From positions 1,116,001-1,180,000 of the forward strand of contig OZ251531.1 of NCBI GenBank assembly GCA_965243185.1: a stretch of DNA of 64,000 nt, written 5' to 3'. Positions 1 to 8,525 of the stretch are shown piece after piece. The notes beneath the pieces were generated by a model. It was not told where the DNA came from. It saw nothing but the letters and a program-made list of their open reading frames with translations, and made no database searches. The position numbers and the translations under genes were made by a program. Every line of letters begins with the position of its first letter. Position 1 is the first letter of the stretch. This DNA is from CBDBCU01 sp965243185 (lineage in GTDB: Bacteria > Chloroflexota > Dehalococcoidia > Lucifugimonadales > UBA3495).

Positions 1-1
1 T

Positions 2-805
2 TGCGCCATCGACCAGTCCGACACCTGGACCAAAACCGAAACCTGGCTTGCCGGCCGCGACCGCAATGAGCGGGACGACACCGTCTATTTTGGCCAAAGC
101 GGCAACTTCCGCGGCTTCCTCGCCGCCCAAGAGGGCTACCTCACCGACGGCGAATCCGGCGTAACCGGCATCAGCCGGGACCGCATCTTTGAGTTCCCCG
201 AGGAACCCCGCCGCGGCAAGAAAACCGTCCGCTTCCGGGTCCGCAGCGACTCGTCCGATACCGGCACCTGTCCGCCGGCTTCCAATCTGCAACAAGGCGC
301 TTACCAAAACGGGTTTGTGGCGGATGACGACACCCCGGGCGGCACCCTGATTTGCACCCCCTATGGCAACATCACCGGCTCCTATACCGACCACGGCAGC
401 ACTCGGGTGCTTGCCCGGCGAACTTATACCGACATTGACGATACCGACTGGGAGGGCCACTGGCGAACCGGCGTCTGGAGCGACCGGCTCGGCGCTCCAG
501 ACCAGCAATCTCCCGGGACGGCCATTGGCGAAGCCGACTGGATCCGTATGGCCGAAGCCCGGGCCATCCCCGCCTGCCGGGCTAAGGGCGGGAAGTATGT
601 CGCCGGCAGCGCCGATTTCGGCCCCGGCCACAGCCGCGACCCCGGCTCGGGAGTGGAATTTAACGGGAACAACTTGGGCTGGTTTTACGCCTATCAGACC
701 CATGCTCACCGCTACAGCAATAATAACCACCACCTAGTCATCGGGAAAGCCCGGGAAAGTCGCACCTGGAGCGGCGTCTGCACCAAACGCGTCCGCCGCC
801 GCTAA
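2..805 (+). CDS. Hypothetical protein, 5' end cut off by window
   Basis: The reading frame is open from base 2 to a TAA at 803-805, so about 267 C-terminal residues are visible and the start lies outside the window. I do not recognise the family. The visible part is rich in Gly, Asp, Thr, Arg and Trp and has a few cysteines (for example in DTGTCPP and TLICTPYG). It ends in a basic tail, CTKRVRRR. No membrane segment is visible. The composition would suit a secreted or surface beta-rich protein, but that is inference. A strong hairpin lies about 50 bases downstream and probably ends the transcript. A nuclease was considered because of scattered His residues, but no HNH or other motif could be placed. 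Confidence 0.7.
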   Translation, partial: CAIDQSDTWTKTETWLAGRDRNERDDTVYFGQSGNFRGFLAAQEGYLTDGESGVTGISRDRIFEFPEEPRRGKKTVRFRVRSDSSDTGTCPPASNLQQGAYQNGFVADDDTPGGTLICTPYGNITGSYTDHGSTRVLARRTYTDIDDTDWEGHWRTGVWSDRLGAPDQQSPGTAIGEADWIRMAEARAIPACRAKGGKYVAGSADFGPGHSRDPGSGVEFNGNNLGWFYAYQTHAHRYSNNNHHLVIGKARESRTWSGVCTKRVRRR

Positions 806-853
806 CCCCACCCGGCCAGCCAACTCCCCAACTCCAAAAGTTTTGAGGGGGGT

Positions 854-883
854 GCGGGGGAACTTTTACAAAAGTTCCCCCGC
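854..883 (+). terminator. Hairpin after first gene
   Basis: A near-perfect inverted repeat with arms of 13-14 bases (854-867 and 870-883) pairs a G-rich arm ending in AACTTTT with its complement. It sits about 50 bases after the stop of the first gene. No clean U-tract follows, so it may be a transcript end or a processing hairpin. Confidence 0.5.
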
Positions 884-972
884 CGTCTCCCCAGAGTCAA
901 TTTATAATTTCCCGAAAATTCATCCCGTTTTCTCTTGACATCCTCAAATCCATCCCTCATACTTATAACTGC

Positions 973-1441
973 GAGGTCAGACCTAGCCCCGGGACGCCGG
1001 GTCTCAAAACGATACGCTAGCTTACCGTGAAATATAGCTCACAGCGCGCTGTGGACGCCCTCGGCCCCCGCGGCCGTCAAGCGTCCCGCTCCTAACCTCC
1101 GGGGAACGGAACTAAGGAATTCCCTTTCCCCAACCGGAGCAGCGGAAAACGGCAAATCCCACTAGCCGCCAAACCGCTACCCCATCCCTACAGGAGCTGG
1201 AGTTAACAGGTTGACTGGAGGCAGTTCAACCAACGGTAGCTGGACTGGGCCAACCCGCCGGCATGGCAACCATACCAACCGGCGTTAGTAGCCAACTCAA
1301 GGTCCATTTGCCGCTAGGCAACCTGGTCGGGAAACGTCTCGCCGGATGTACGCCGATGTTCCCATTGACGCAGGCAACCCAATGGCCAGACTAGCCAACC
1401 GCCTCCCGCACGGGCGGAACCCGTGGCCACGGGTTCCGCCC
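973..1441 (+). ncRNA. Large structured RNA candidate (HEARO/omega-RNA-like)
   Basis: This stretch of about 470 bases has no credible gene but a chain of well-formed stems. AGAC 979-982 pairs with GTCT 1001-1004 around a CCGG/CCGG stem. GTGA 1027-1030 pairs with TCAC 1039-1042. GGACGC 1053-1058 pairs with GCGTCC 1081-1086 and encloses a CGGCC/GGCCG stem. AGCGG 1141-1145 pairs with CCGCT 1174-1178 and encloses CGGC/GCCG. A 9-base stem joins 1209-1217 to 1222-1231. CGCCGG 1256-1261 pairs with CCGGCG 1279-1284 and encloses ATGG/CCAT. A 30-base palindrome at 1412-1441 closes the region. Size and layout recall HEARO RNAs, the omega-RNA guides of IscB nucleases, but no iscB follows. The assignment rests on my reading of structure and is not verified. 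Strand is inferred from the terminal hairpins. Confidence 0.45.
1412..1441 (+). terminator. 30-base palindrome at end of structured region
   Basis: The two 15-base arms, starting GGGCGGAACCC, are perfect complements with no spacer. This could be the 3' hairpin of the structured RNA or an element end. No U-tract follows, so intrinsic termination is uncertain. Confidence 0.4.
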
Positions 1442-1484
1442 CCCAGCGAACTACTACCCCATAGCAATAGCAAAACCCCAACCC

Positions 1485-1514
1485 GCCGGGGCGGCCCCAA
1501 GCCGCCGCCCCGGC
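1485..1514. other. GC-rich hairpin upstream of coiled-coil gene
   Basis: GCCGGGGCGGC at 1485-1495 pairs perfectly with 1504-1514 across an 8-base loop. It lies between the structured RNA region and the gene starting at 1720. The rest of 1515-1719 shows no gene. A ribosome site GGAGG lies just before 1720. Confidence 0.45.
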
Positions 1515-1719
1515 CCTAACCCGTACTAACCCCGCCCCAAGCATTCATTCCCCACAAAACCAATTTCCCGCCCCTTGCGTAATTTCCTGTAATCATCCCC
1601 CTCAAAATATGTTACACTGGTAACGGCGCAGCGCCGCCGCCCCGGCCGGGCTAAACTCATCCGCCCTCGGCCGCCGGTCGGCTAAACCTGACCGCCAAAT
1701 CTGAACGGAGGTAATTCCT

Positions 1720-3477
1720 ATGGCTGACCCAAAGTCCTACAACCCCGAAATGCCCTCGGACCGCCCGGAAATCAGCGCCTTCACCTTCTCCGTCCTCGAA
1801 TGGATGGGTGAGGACTATTTGCCCGCGGTCGTCCGCCACGCCCTCGAATCCCGGAGCAAAGTCTCCAATCCCTCCAAACAAGCCCTCGATACCGCCATCC
1901 GCCGCGCCAACTTGCGGATTCCCAGCTTCCGACCCCAAGCCGCCCACCGCGCGCCGGCCGCCCAACTCCAACCGCCGGTCTTGATGAATTTACCCTACTC
2001 CAACGAACTCTCCGGCGCCCTGCTCCGGGTCTGGGTCGAATCCCTCCCCGAAACCCGTAAAGTCGTCCAGCAGCGGCTACAGGACGCCGGCGAACCCGCT
2101 GACGGCGTGGACTTCCGCGGAGAATTTTTCCACGACGACTGGAACCCCGACGACTGGAACGCCGAACGCGACGCCATCCTTCTCGAACACGGCCACCTCG
2201 ACCGCAACGATGTCGGCTTGATGCTCTGGTGCGTCTCCGGCAAAATCACCCTCCCCGTCGGCAACTTCGTCCGCGACGCCGGAATGTCCGCCCCCGGCGA
2301 AACCGACACCGTGGACTTTGCCCACTGGCGCGGCCTGCTCAGCGCTCTGCCCCCGGACCACTCCCAGTGGAATATGGCTGCCGACTTCGCCGCCGAACTC
2401 GACAAAATCATCGGCCTCAAAAAAGAAGCCCGCACCCGCGCCAATGTCAACGCCCTCCGCTCCAGCATCAACCAGCTCAAAGAACGCTACGCCGAGGAAC
2501 TGGAATACCTGGAGCGCGACCTGTCCAAATGGCCGGTGCCTGTCTTGACCGACCACGCCCTGACCGGCTTGGTGCAGGAACTCCTGTCCCAAATTGAGGG
2601 CAAATGCGCCGAATACCGCCCCATCCGCGAGCAAGGCTCCAGCCGCGCCGAGGAAACCCGCCGCGCCGCCCGCCGCTCCGAACTGGAAGCGGAAATCATC
2701 AAAGCCCTCGACTCCGCCGAAAAAATCCTCGCCGAAGCCCCCACCCTGGGCGACAAAGAACCGGCGAAATCCGCCGCCGCGGCCGAACCCTTGGAAACTC
2801 CCGACGCTCCGACCCCGGAGCCGGAACCGGCCGCCCTTCCCGTCGCCGAACCCCCTTCCGGCATTTCCCAAGCCCAACTCGACGAACTCGAAGCCACCCT
2901 CCAGGAACTCCGCGCCGAAGTCGAAGACCTCAAAGCCGAGCTGCACAACAGCAAAACCAACGAGGAATACTGGCGCCTGGCCTATGTCGAAGCGTCCAAA
3001 CTCACCGGTACCGACCCCACTATGGAGGGCCGGGGGCCGCAGAACATCGCCGAAGCCGTAGCCTGGGCCGAGGAACGCTACCCCGAACAGCTCCTGTTCC
3101 ACCTCAACACCAGCTCCTGGGTCAAGAACAACCCCTTCGAGGACCCCAACTCCACCCTCGAAGCCCTCGAGTGGCTGGCCACCACCTACTTCCGCTCCCG
3201 CACCGGCGAAATCAGCCAGCCCAACCTCGACGAATCCCTCTACCAGGTCTGCCGCTGGCACTACGTCAGCAACCAGAGCGAAGTCACCATCGGCCAGTAC
3301 GAGCGCTGGTACCGCACCAGCGTCAACGGCGTCTCCTACAACCTCAGCGAGCACATGGGCCGCGGCAACAGCAAAGACCCCACCAACACCATCCGCGTCG
3401 CCTTCAACTGGGACCGCGACTCCAAAAAGGTCATCATCGGCTACATCGGCCAGCACCAGCAGACCGACGCCACCTAG
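1720..3477 (+). CDS. Unrecognised helical/coiled-coil protein next to MTase-HNH
   Basis: 585 residues; the start ATG is preceded by GGAGGTAATTCCT. I do not recognise the family. Residues 1-230 look helical. About 217-330 is a charged coiled coil, rich in LKERYAEELEYLERD-type heptads. About 345-375 is a Pro/Glu/Ala linker, and about 380-410 is a second coiled coil (QLDELEATLQELRAEVEDLK). About 430-585 looks like a compact alpha/beta domain ending IRVAFNWDRDSKKVIIGYIG, reminiscent of small toxin or nuclease folds, but without an assignable active site. No signal peptide or membrane segment is visible. It is followed after 145 bases, including a hairpin, by the methyltransferase-HNH gene on the same strand. 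A joint role in DNA defence is inference from that neighbour. Confidence 0.85.
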   Translation: MADPKSYNPEMPSDRPEISAFTFSVLEWMGEDYLPAVVRHALESRSKVSNPSKQALDTAIRRANLRIPSFRPQAAHRAPAAQLQPPVLMNLPYSNELSGALLRVWVESLPETRKVVQQRLQDAGEPADGVDFRGEFFHDDWNPDDWNAERDAILLEHGHLDRNDVGLMLWCVSGKITLPVGNFVRDAGMSAPGETDTVDFAHWRGLLSALPPDHSQWNMAADFAAELDKIIGLKKEARTRANVNALRSSINQLKERYAEELEYLERDLSKWPVPVLTDHALTGLVQELLSQIEGKCAEYRPIREQGSSRAEETRRAARRSELEAEIIKALDSAEKILAEAPTLGDKEPAKSAAAAEPLETPDAPTPEPEPAALPVAEPPSGISQAQLDELEATLQELRAEVEDLKAELHNSKTNEEYWRLAYVEASKLTGTDPTMEGRGPQNIAEAVAWAEERYPEQLLFHLNTSSWVKNNPFEDPNSTLEALEWLATTYFRSRTGEISQPNLDESLYQVCRWHYVSNQSEVTIGQYERWYRTSVNGVSYNLSEHMGRGNSKDPTNTIRVAFNWDRDSKKVIIGYIGQHQQTDAT

Positions 3478-3515
3478 CCCGGCGATTGGGGTTCGCCAAA
3501 ACTGCTCTAGCCAAC

Positions 3516-3554
3516 CCGGGGCGGCAATCCCCAGCCCAGGGGCTGCCGCCCCGG
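3516..3554 (+). terminator. Hairpin between coiled-coil gene and MTase-HNH
   Basis: CCGGGGCGGCA at 3516-3526 pairs with TGCCGCCCCGG at 3544-3554, giving an 11-bp stem. It is followed by ATAAAAG rather than a U-tract. It is probably a partial terminator or mRNA stabiliser between the two genes. Confidence 0.5.
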
Positions 3555-3631
3555 ATAAAAGAAAGGGGAAACCCTCGAGCCGTGTAGGAGCGGCTCGGCC
3601 AAAGAGATGCCAACTCTTTGAGGTGAACAAA

Positions 3632-5398
3632 ATGATGAACCCGACCGCCGCCGCCATCGCCCCGTTCAACGGCGTCAACCGGGGTGTCTATATTGCCGAC
3701 AACCTGGACTTTCTGCGGCGGATTAACACCAACTCGGTCGATTTGGTGTGCATTGACCCGCCCTTCGCCAAGAACGATACTTTTACCGCGGACAGGCTGA
3801 GGCCGCCTTTGACCGCGGCGGAAAAAGAGAATGAAATGCGGGTGCTCGAGGAGTGGGGGATTACTACTCCGGAGCAGGCGGATTTAGCCGGCATTGCCTG
3901 GCTGGATGACCCCAAAGCCCGCGGCGGTTATCGGGACACTTGGTCTTGGGATAAGGACATTCACGAGGATTGGGTGGACGGGATTAAGGCTACTCATCCC
4001 GCCGTCAATATGCTGCTGGAAGCCACCCGGGAGATCCACGGGGACGGCATCGCCGCTTACCTGGCCTTTATGGCGATACGGCTGTTTGAGATGCACCGCA
4101 TCCTCAAGCCGACCGGTAGCCTGTACCTGCATTGCGATCATACGGTCAGCGGCTACCTGCGGCAGCTGCTGGATGGGGTGTTTGGGGCGGATAATTTCCG
4201 CAACGAAATCGTCTGGCGGCGGTTCAGCGCTCATAATGACGCCCAGCGGTTCGGGCAAATCCACGACACCCTGTTTTACTACAGCAAAAGCCAGCGGTTC
4301 GTCTGGACGCGAGCGGCGCGGGAACCCTATGATCCGGATTACATTGCCAAGTCCTACCGTTACGAGGATGGCAAAGGGAAGTTTATGACCAGCCCCTTGC
4401 AGGCGCGCAGTCTTTCCGGGGGCGGTTATCATTACACTTGGCGCGGTATTGCCGATGTATGGAAATTCCCCCAAGAGCGTTTGGACGAACTGGACGTTGC
4501 CGGCCTGATCTACTGGCCGCCGAAAGGTAAATTTCCCCGGCGCAAGGTTTATCTGGACCCCGAACGCGGGATAGCCCCCCGGGATTTGATATTGGACATT
4601 AAGCCGCTGATGTCGGGCAATGGGGAGCAGACCGGCTATCCGACGCAGAAACCCTACAAGTTGGCGGAGCGTCTAATCCAGGCCAGCACCAACCCCGGGG
4701 ATGTAGTGCTGGATTGCTTTGCCGGCTGCGCCTATACGGCGGTGGCGGCGGAAAAGTTGGGGCGGCAGTGGACGGCCTGCGACATCAATCTGCGGGCGTG
4801 GACGGTGTTCAAGCGGCAGTTCAACAAGGGCGGCGAACTGCCGCTGCTGACCTGCAATGATCAGACCACCGGGCAACAGGTATTGGGCTGCGAGCCGACG
4901 GTTACCATTCACGGCCACAACCAACTGCCCGAACGGACCGATGGCGGCGGCGGCGTTGAGGTTAAGCCCCTGCGGACGGACAACCGCCGGCAGTCCGCAA
5001 GGAAATACAAGCAGGAGTCCACGCTGATGGACCGGGTGGAAATGCTGACCGCGCTACTCCGCTACAGCAGCGGCCGGGCGTGGTGCTGCGGTTATATCAG
5101 CCGCGGCGACGACGGCCAGATTATCCTGACCAACTACGAGCTGGACCACATTACCCCGAAAAGCAAAGGGGGCGAGGATGAAATAATCAACCGCGCCCCG
5201 CTTTGCCCGGCGCACAACCGGATTAAAAGCGACAAGAACATCACCCTTTATCAGTTGCGGGAGTGGATTATATTCAACCGGCAACTGGCCGAGGGAATGA
5301 CGCCGGAGCGGTTGGTCAACCTGGAGGATGCGCTGCGGGAGGCGCGGCATATTTTTGCGGAGGCGTATCAGCGCAAGTATGGGGTGGCTATGGTGTGA
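3632..5398 (+). CDS. Beta-class DNA methyltransferase fused to HNH nuclease
   Basis: 588 residues from the ATG at 3632. GAGGTG lies 6 bases upstream; a GTG at 3623 is an alternative start. The N-terminal part has the catalytic motif IDPPF near residue 42. The SAM-binding motif DCFAGCAYTAVAAEKLG follows near residue 360. This order is typical of beta-class N4-cytosine/N6-adenine methylases acting on double-stranded DNA. Residues about 485-535 form an HNH domain with LDHITPKSKGG and APLCPAHNRIK. Modification and cutting activities in one chain suggest a self-contained restriction-modification enzyme or a modification-dependent nuclease. The third-position bases are G-rich on the plus strand, unlike the C-rich gene just before it, which may mean separate acquisition. 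Confidence 0.88.
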   Translation: MMNPTAAAIAPFNGVNRGVYIADNLDFLRRINTNSVDLVCIDPPFAKNDTFTADRLRPPLTAAEKENEMRVLEEWGITTPEQADLAGIAWLDDPKARGGYRDTWSWDKDIHEDWVDGIKATHPAVNMLLEATREIHGDGIAAYLAFMAIRLFEMHRILKPTGSLYLHCDHTVSGYLRQLLDGVFGADNFRNEIVWRRFSAHNDAQRFGQIHDTLFYYSKSQRFVWTRAAREPYDPDYIAKSYRYEDGKGKFMTSPLQARSLSGGGYHYTWRGIADVWKFPQERLDELDVAGLIYWPPKGKFPRRKVYLDPERGIAPRDLILDIKPLMSGNGEQTGYPTQKPYKLAERLIQASTNPGDVVLDCFAGCAYTAVAAEKLGRQWTACDINLRAWTVFKRQFNKGGELPLLTCNDQTTGQQVLGCEPTVTIHGHNQLPERTDGGGGVEVKPLRTDNRRQSARKYKQESTLMDRVEMLTALLRYSSGRAWCCGYISRGDDGQIILTNYELDHITPKSKGGEDEIINRAPLCPAHNRIKSDKNITLYQLREWIIFNRQLAEGMTPERLVNLEDALREARHIFAEAYQRKYGVAMV

Positions 5399-5450
5399 GG
5401 GCGTCCGGCAAAGGCTAAACCGGCATCCGAGCGAGCGGACAGAACGGGAA

Positions 5451-6059
5451 TTACCACAACTCCCCGCCCGGCCGCCATTCCGCCGACAGCGGCAAATCCA
5501 AATCCAGCGGCGGCGTGTTCGGCAGCCGCAAAATCATCACCCGCTCCTCCGGAGTAGGTATCGGGGACGCCACCGCGGCGTCCCCCTCTTTTCTCCCCGG
5601 CACTACTATCCCATCCGTACCGTCAATAGCCCCGGCCGGCCGAATAAACAGCGGCCCCCGCCAGTATTCCCAGCCCAATCGTTGGTACAGCCCCGTATCC
5701 GCCGGGCATAGCCCGCCCAAATCATAGCCGGCCGCGCCAATCGCCTGCCCCAGCCGTTCCATAACCGCACTAGCAAACCCCCGCCCCTGAAACTCCGGCA
5801 AAGTAGCCACCAGTTCCACATAAGCCGTCCGCAGCCGCGGCCCCGCCCCGGCTTGCAGCCACCGCGTAACCACCATCGCGTGGCTGACCGCCGCCCCCTC
5901 GACAAACCCCACTACATACCCATCGGCCGCATACGCCGCCCACAACGGCCACAGATTTTCCCCGGCATACGCCCGCCCGCAAAGGCTCTGCACCTCGGCC
6001 AACAACGCCGGGCTGATTTCCCCCGCCGCGATAACTTTGACCCTCAAATCTGACGCCAT
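5451..6059 (-). CDS. GNAT acetyltransferase, aminoglycoside 2'-N-acetyltransferase-like
   Basis: 202 residues. The acetyl-CoA site is QGRGFASAVMERLG. The surrounding pattern matches AAC(2')-I enzymes: AYVELVATLPEFQGRG, then LYQRLGWEYWRGPLFIRPAG, and a C-terminal PPLDLDLPLSAEWRPG. AAC(2')-I acetylates the 2'-amino group of aminoglycosides, and housekeeping members are chromosomal in actinobacteria. True drug modification is not shown here; related proteins act on other amines or proteins. The gene converges on the MTase-HNH gene 52 bases away. The start ATG at 6059 has AAGGGGAA close upstream, with short spacing. Confidence 0.82.
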   Translation of the reverse strand: MASDLRVKVIAAGEISPALLAEVQSLCGRAYAGENLWPLWAAYAADGYVVGFVEGAAVSHAMVVTRWLQAGAGPRLRTAYVELVATLPEFQGRGFASAVMERLGQAIGAAGYDLGGLCPADTGLYQRLGWEYWRGPLFIRPAGAIDGTDGIVVPGRKEGDAAVASPIPTPEERVMILRLPNTPPLDLDLPLSAEWRPGGELW

Positions 6060-6081
6060 TTCCCCTTAACCCCGAAATAAA

Positions 6082-6124
6082 ATCACCCCCCGGCAACGGG
6101 ATGAACCGTCAGCCGGGGGATGAT
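6082..6124 (-). terminator. Intrinsic terminator of the NHL gene
   Basis: Read on the minus strand, a stem of about 11 bp (ATC..CCCCCGGC with GCCGGGGG..GAT) is followed by TTTTATTT. It lies just past the stop of the NHL gene at 6158. Confidence 0.65.
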
Positions 6125-6157
6125 GCTGTCTTTTGCCGCTGGCGCGGTTTCCGTAGC

Positions 6158-7210
6158 CTACAGCCGCGCCCCGTCGTACAGCCCCACAAAGTAAGGCGGT
6201 ATCTTGCGGTAAATCTGGATCCGGTTCCGCTGGGAGTCAATGATGAACAGCCGATCCTGTTCGTCCACTTCCACCCCAATCGGCCCCCGCAGGAACTTCT
6301 CCCGCTCCAAGCCCTGGGCGATTTCCCGCTGCAACCGCATATCCGGGTTAGCGTCCAGCTTCGTCTCCCCCCACTTGGACAGGGTAGCGTCCCCCAGAAT
6401 CAGGGTAATGAACCAGCCGTTGGCGTCAAACACCTGCACCCGGTCATTGTCCCAATCCGCCACATAGATAATCCCTTCCCGGTCCACCGCCACATCCGTA
6501 GGCCGCTTAAGCTGCCCTTCCCCGGAGCCGGTAGTCCCGAACTGCATCAGGAAATTCCCCTCCGGGTCAAACTTCTGGATGCGGTCGTTGCGCCAGTCGG
6601 CAATGTAGATGTCGCCGGCCGCGTCCAGGTCAATCCCCCAAGGCATATTCAGTTCTCCGTCCCCGCTGCCGAAACTGCCGAACTGGGAAATAAACCGCCC
6701 CTCCCGGGTGTATTTCTGAACCCGATGATTGCCGGTATCCACCAGCAGCATATTGTCGTCAGCGTCAAAATGGATGCCCGAGGGCTGGTCGAACTCGCCC
6801 GGCCCGGAACCCACCACGCCCCAACTGCCCAGCCAATCGCCATCTTTGGAAAAGACCGCAACCCGGTTCAGCCACTCGTCGGTGACATACAGGTTCTCAT
6901 CCTTATCCAACGCAATGGAAGTGGGCCAAATCAGGGAACCGTCGGCGGCGTTCTCTCCGGTATCCATCAAGTCGCCGCCCAACCGGCCGCCATTGCCGAT
7001 TTCCCCGATATATTCCTCGGCAACGGTGCAGACGGTAATGCGCTTGGAGTCCGCCCGGTAGTCATACGCCCGGCTGACGACATACATAATATCGTCGGCG
7101 CCCCGGGCCAGGGAAACCGGGTTCTTGAAACCGGGGCCGGCTTCCTCCCCCCGGCCTATGGTGTGGGTGTAACGAAAAGTTACCCCCTGAACTTGTGCTG
7201 TAGTAGTCAT
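6158..7210 (-). CDS. NHL-repeat beta-propeller protein
   Basis: 350 residues made of about six NHL blades. The recurring pattern is D..GNIYVAD..NDRIQ.F and GSxGSGEGQLKRPTDVAVD. NHL propellers bind proteins, RNA or peptides; some relatives are peptidyl-hydroxyglycine lyases, but I see no basis for that activity. There is no signal peptide. The start is placed at the ATG at 7210 because GAGGTGAGA sits immediately upstream; an in-frame GTG lies at 7216. It is the last gene after DUF1800 and DUF1501 on the same strand, but a good terminator at 7247-7270 separates it from DUF1501. It may therefore be expressed by read-through or its own promoter. Confidence 0.85.
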   Translation of the reverse strand: MTTTAQVQGVTFRYTHTIGRGEEAGPGFKNPVSLARGADDIMYVVSRAYDYRADSKRITVCTVAEEYIGEIGNGGRLGGDLMDTGENAADGSLIWPTSIALDKDENLYVTDEWLNRVAVFSKDGDWLGSWGVVGSGPGEFDQPSGIHFDADDNMLLVDTGNHRVQKYTREGRFISQFGSFGSGDGELNMPWGIDLDAAGDIYIADWRNDRIQKFDPEGNFLMQFGTTGSGEGQLKRPTDVAVDREGIIYVADWDNDRVQVFDANGWFITLILGDATLSKWGETKLDANPDMRLQREIAQGLEREKFLRGPIGVEVDEQDRLFIIDSQRNRIQIYRKIPPYFVGLYDGARL

Positions 7211-7246
7211 TCTCACCTCAACCCCGGCCGCCGCCGGGGAGTAAAA

Positions 7247-7270
7247 AGGGGCGTCTTAATTGACGCCCCT
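7247..7270 (-). terminator. Intrinsic terminator after DUF1501 gene
   Basis: AGGGGCGTC 7247-7255 pairs with GACGCCCCT 7262-7270 around a 6-base loop. On the minus strand the stem is followed by TTTTT, a textbook intrinsic terminator 12 bases after the DUF1501 stop. A second small hairpin (CCCCGGC/GCCGGGG, 7222-7239) follows it. Confidence 0.75.
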
Positions 7271-7282
7271 GCCGTTGCGGGC

Positions 7283-8422
7283 TTACTTCTTGATGAAGTC
7301 CATTTTCTCGAAGCTGCCGTTGACGATGGGCTTGGCGTCCAGTCCGAACCAATCCTCCAGAATGGTGGAGTAAAGGCCCCGGAAGTCGTTGTTAAAGTGC
7401 AGGTCGCCGTCCAGCAGCTTATCCGCATCCAAGGACGGATACTCCCCGTACAGTCCGCCCTTCACGCTGTCGCCGATGACGAAAGCCGCCCCGCCGGAGC
7501 CGTGATCGGTGCCGGAGCCATTGTCGTGAACCCGCCGGCCGAACTCGGTAAAGACCAGCAGCATCACATTGTCCGCCGCGTTATGCTCCGTCAGGTCGTT
7601 GTAGAAATCATTGACCATCCGGGACACATCCGTAACCAGCTTGGCGTGGGCCGACAGCTGGGTGGCGTGGGTGTCAAAGCTGTTGTAAGGGGCGGTGGTA
7701 TAGAGAATCCGCGTCCCCAAGCCGGCGCAATGCACCTGGGCAATGTTCCGCAGATACTGCGCCGTCGAGTTGTCGGCGTATTCCACCGTCGAGGAATACA
7801 TGGCCGGCGCCGTCGCCAGAATATCCGCGCCTTTCAGCGCATCCATCCCGGTCTGGGACAGATAGTCCACCACCGGGCCGTGGCCCATCGCCGGCGAATA
7901 CATCCGGGCGAAAATGTCCAACGCCTCGGAACGCTGCTCCTCAGCCTCAATAGTGGTCAGTACGCCGTAGGACTCCAGATTGCCCACGGACGCCACCGGC
8001 ACCCCGCCGGCCGCCATCGCCCGCGGCAAGCCGCGCCCGAAGTTGACCCCGGTCAGCACATTGTCCTTGTTGGGGTCGATTTCCCGGATGGCCTTGCCCA
8101 GCCAGCCCTCATCGGCAATCTTTTCCGGCTCGCAGGTATGCCAGATGTCCATCGAGCGGAAGTGCGACCGGTTCGGCACCGGATACCCCACGCCCTGAAT
8201 GACCGCCATCTTGCCCTGGTCAAACAGGTTCTTGAACTCGGGCATATTGGGGTTGAACCCCAGCTCCTCGTTAATGGGCATCACCTGGTCCGTCGGAATC
8301 CGCACATTGGGGCGGTTGTCCTCGTAGAGGGGATTGGTGTAGGGCACCAGGGTGTTCATAAAGTCGTTGCCGCCGGACAGCTGCAAGACCACCAGAACCG
8401 GGTCTTTCTTGGTGCTGGTCAT
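7283..8422 (-). CDS. DUF1501 protein (alkaline phosphatase/sulfatase-like fold)
   Basis: 379 residues. The start is set at the ATG at 8422, with AGGAGGAAACA upstream; a longer frame to 8557 has no good ribosome site and overlaps the previous gene. DUF1501 features include the N-terminal VLVVLQLSGGNDFMNTLVPY, then NRSHFRSMDIWHTCEP and LVFTEFGRRVHDNGSGTDHG. Family members are usually exported by Tat and always seem to occur with DUF1800. This copy has no signal peptide with this start, which suggests a cytoplasmic protein. Its biochemical role is unknown; the fold belongs to the alkaline phosphatase superfamily. It lies about 100 bases downstream of the DUF1800 gene, probably in one transcript. 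Confidence 0.9.
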   Translation of the reverse strand: MTSTKKDPVLVVLQLSGGNDFMNTLVPYTNPLYEDNRPNVRIPTDQVMPINEELGFNPNMPEFKNLFDQGKMAVIQGVGYPVPNRSHFRSMDIWHTCEPEKIADEGWLGKAIREIDPNKDNVLTGVNFGRGLPRAMAAGGVPVASVGNLESYGVLTTIEAEEQRSEALDIFARMYSPAMGHGPVVDYLSQTGMDALKGADILATAPAMYSSTVEYADNSTAQYLRNIAQVHCAGLGTRILYTTAPYNSFDTHATQLSAHAKLVTDVSRMVNDFYNDLTEHNAADNVMLLVFTEFGRRVHDNGSGTDHGSGGAAFVIGDSVKGGLYGEYPSLDADKLLDGDLHFNNDFRGLYSTILEDWFGLDAKPIVNGSFEKMDFIKK

Positions 8423-8525
8423 TGTTTCCTCCTGAGTTGCTTTCGGTTGGCTTTGCCCCCGCTTTCCGCCTATCCCGGAAAGCCGGGGGCAACTTTGCTC
8501 GGTTTGACGCCCGGGCCGGGCCGGT

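Noticed and set aside
1297..1544. Two short minus-strand frames in the structured region
   Set aside because: Composition and overlap with stems make coding unlikely.
2077..3678. Long minus-strand frame of 533 codons
   Set aside because: Gly/Val/Phe/Ala-rich mirror of the 1720 gene, with no ribosome site or recognisable domain.
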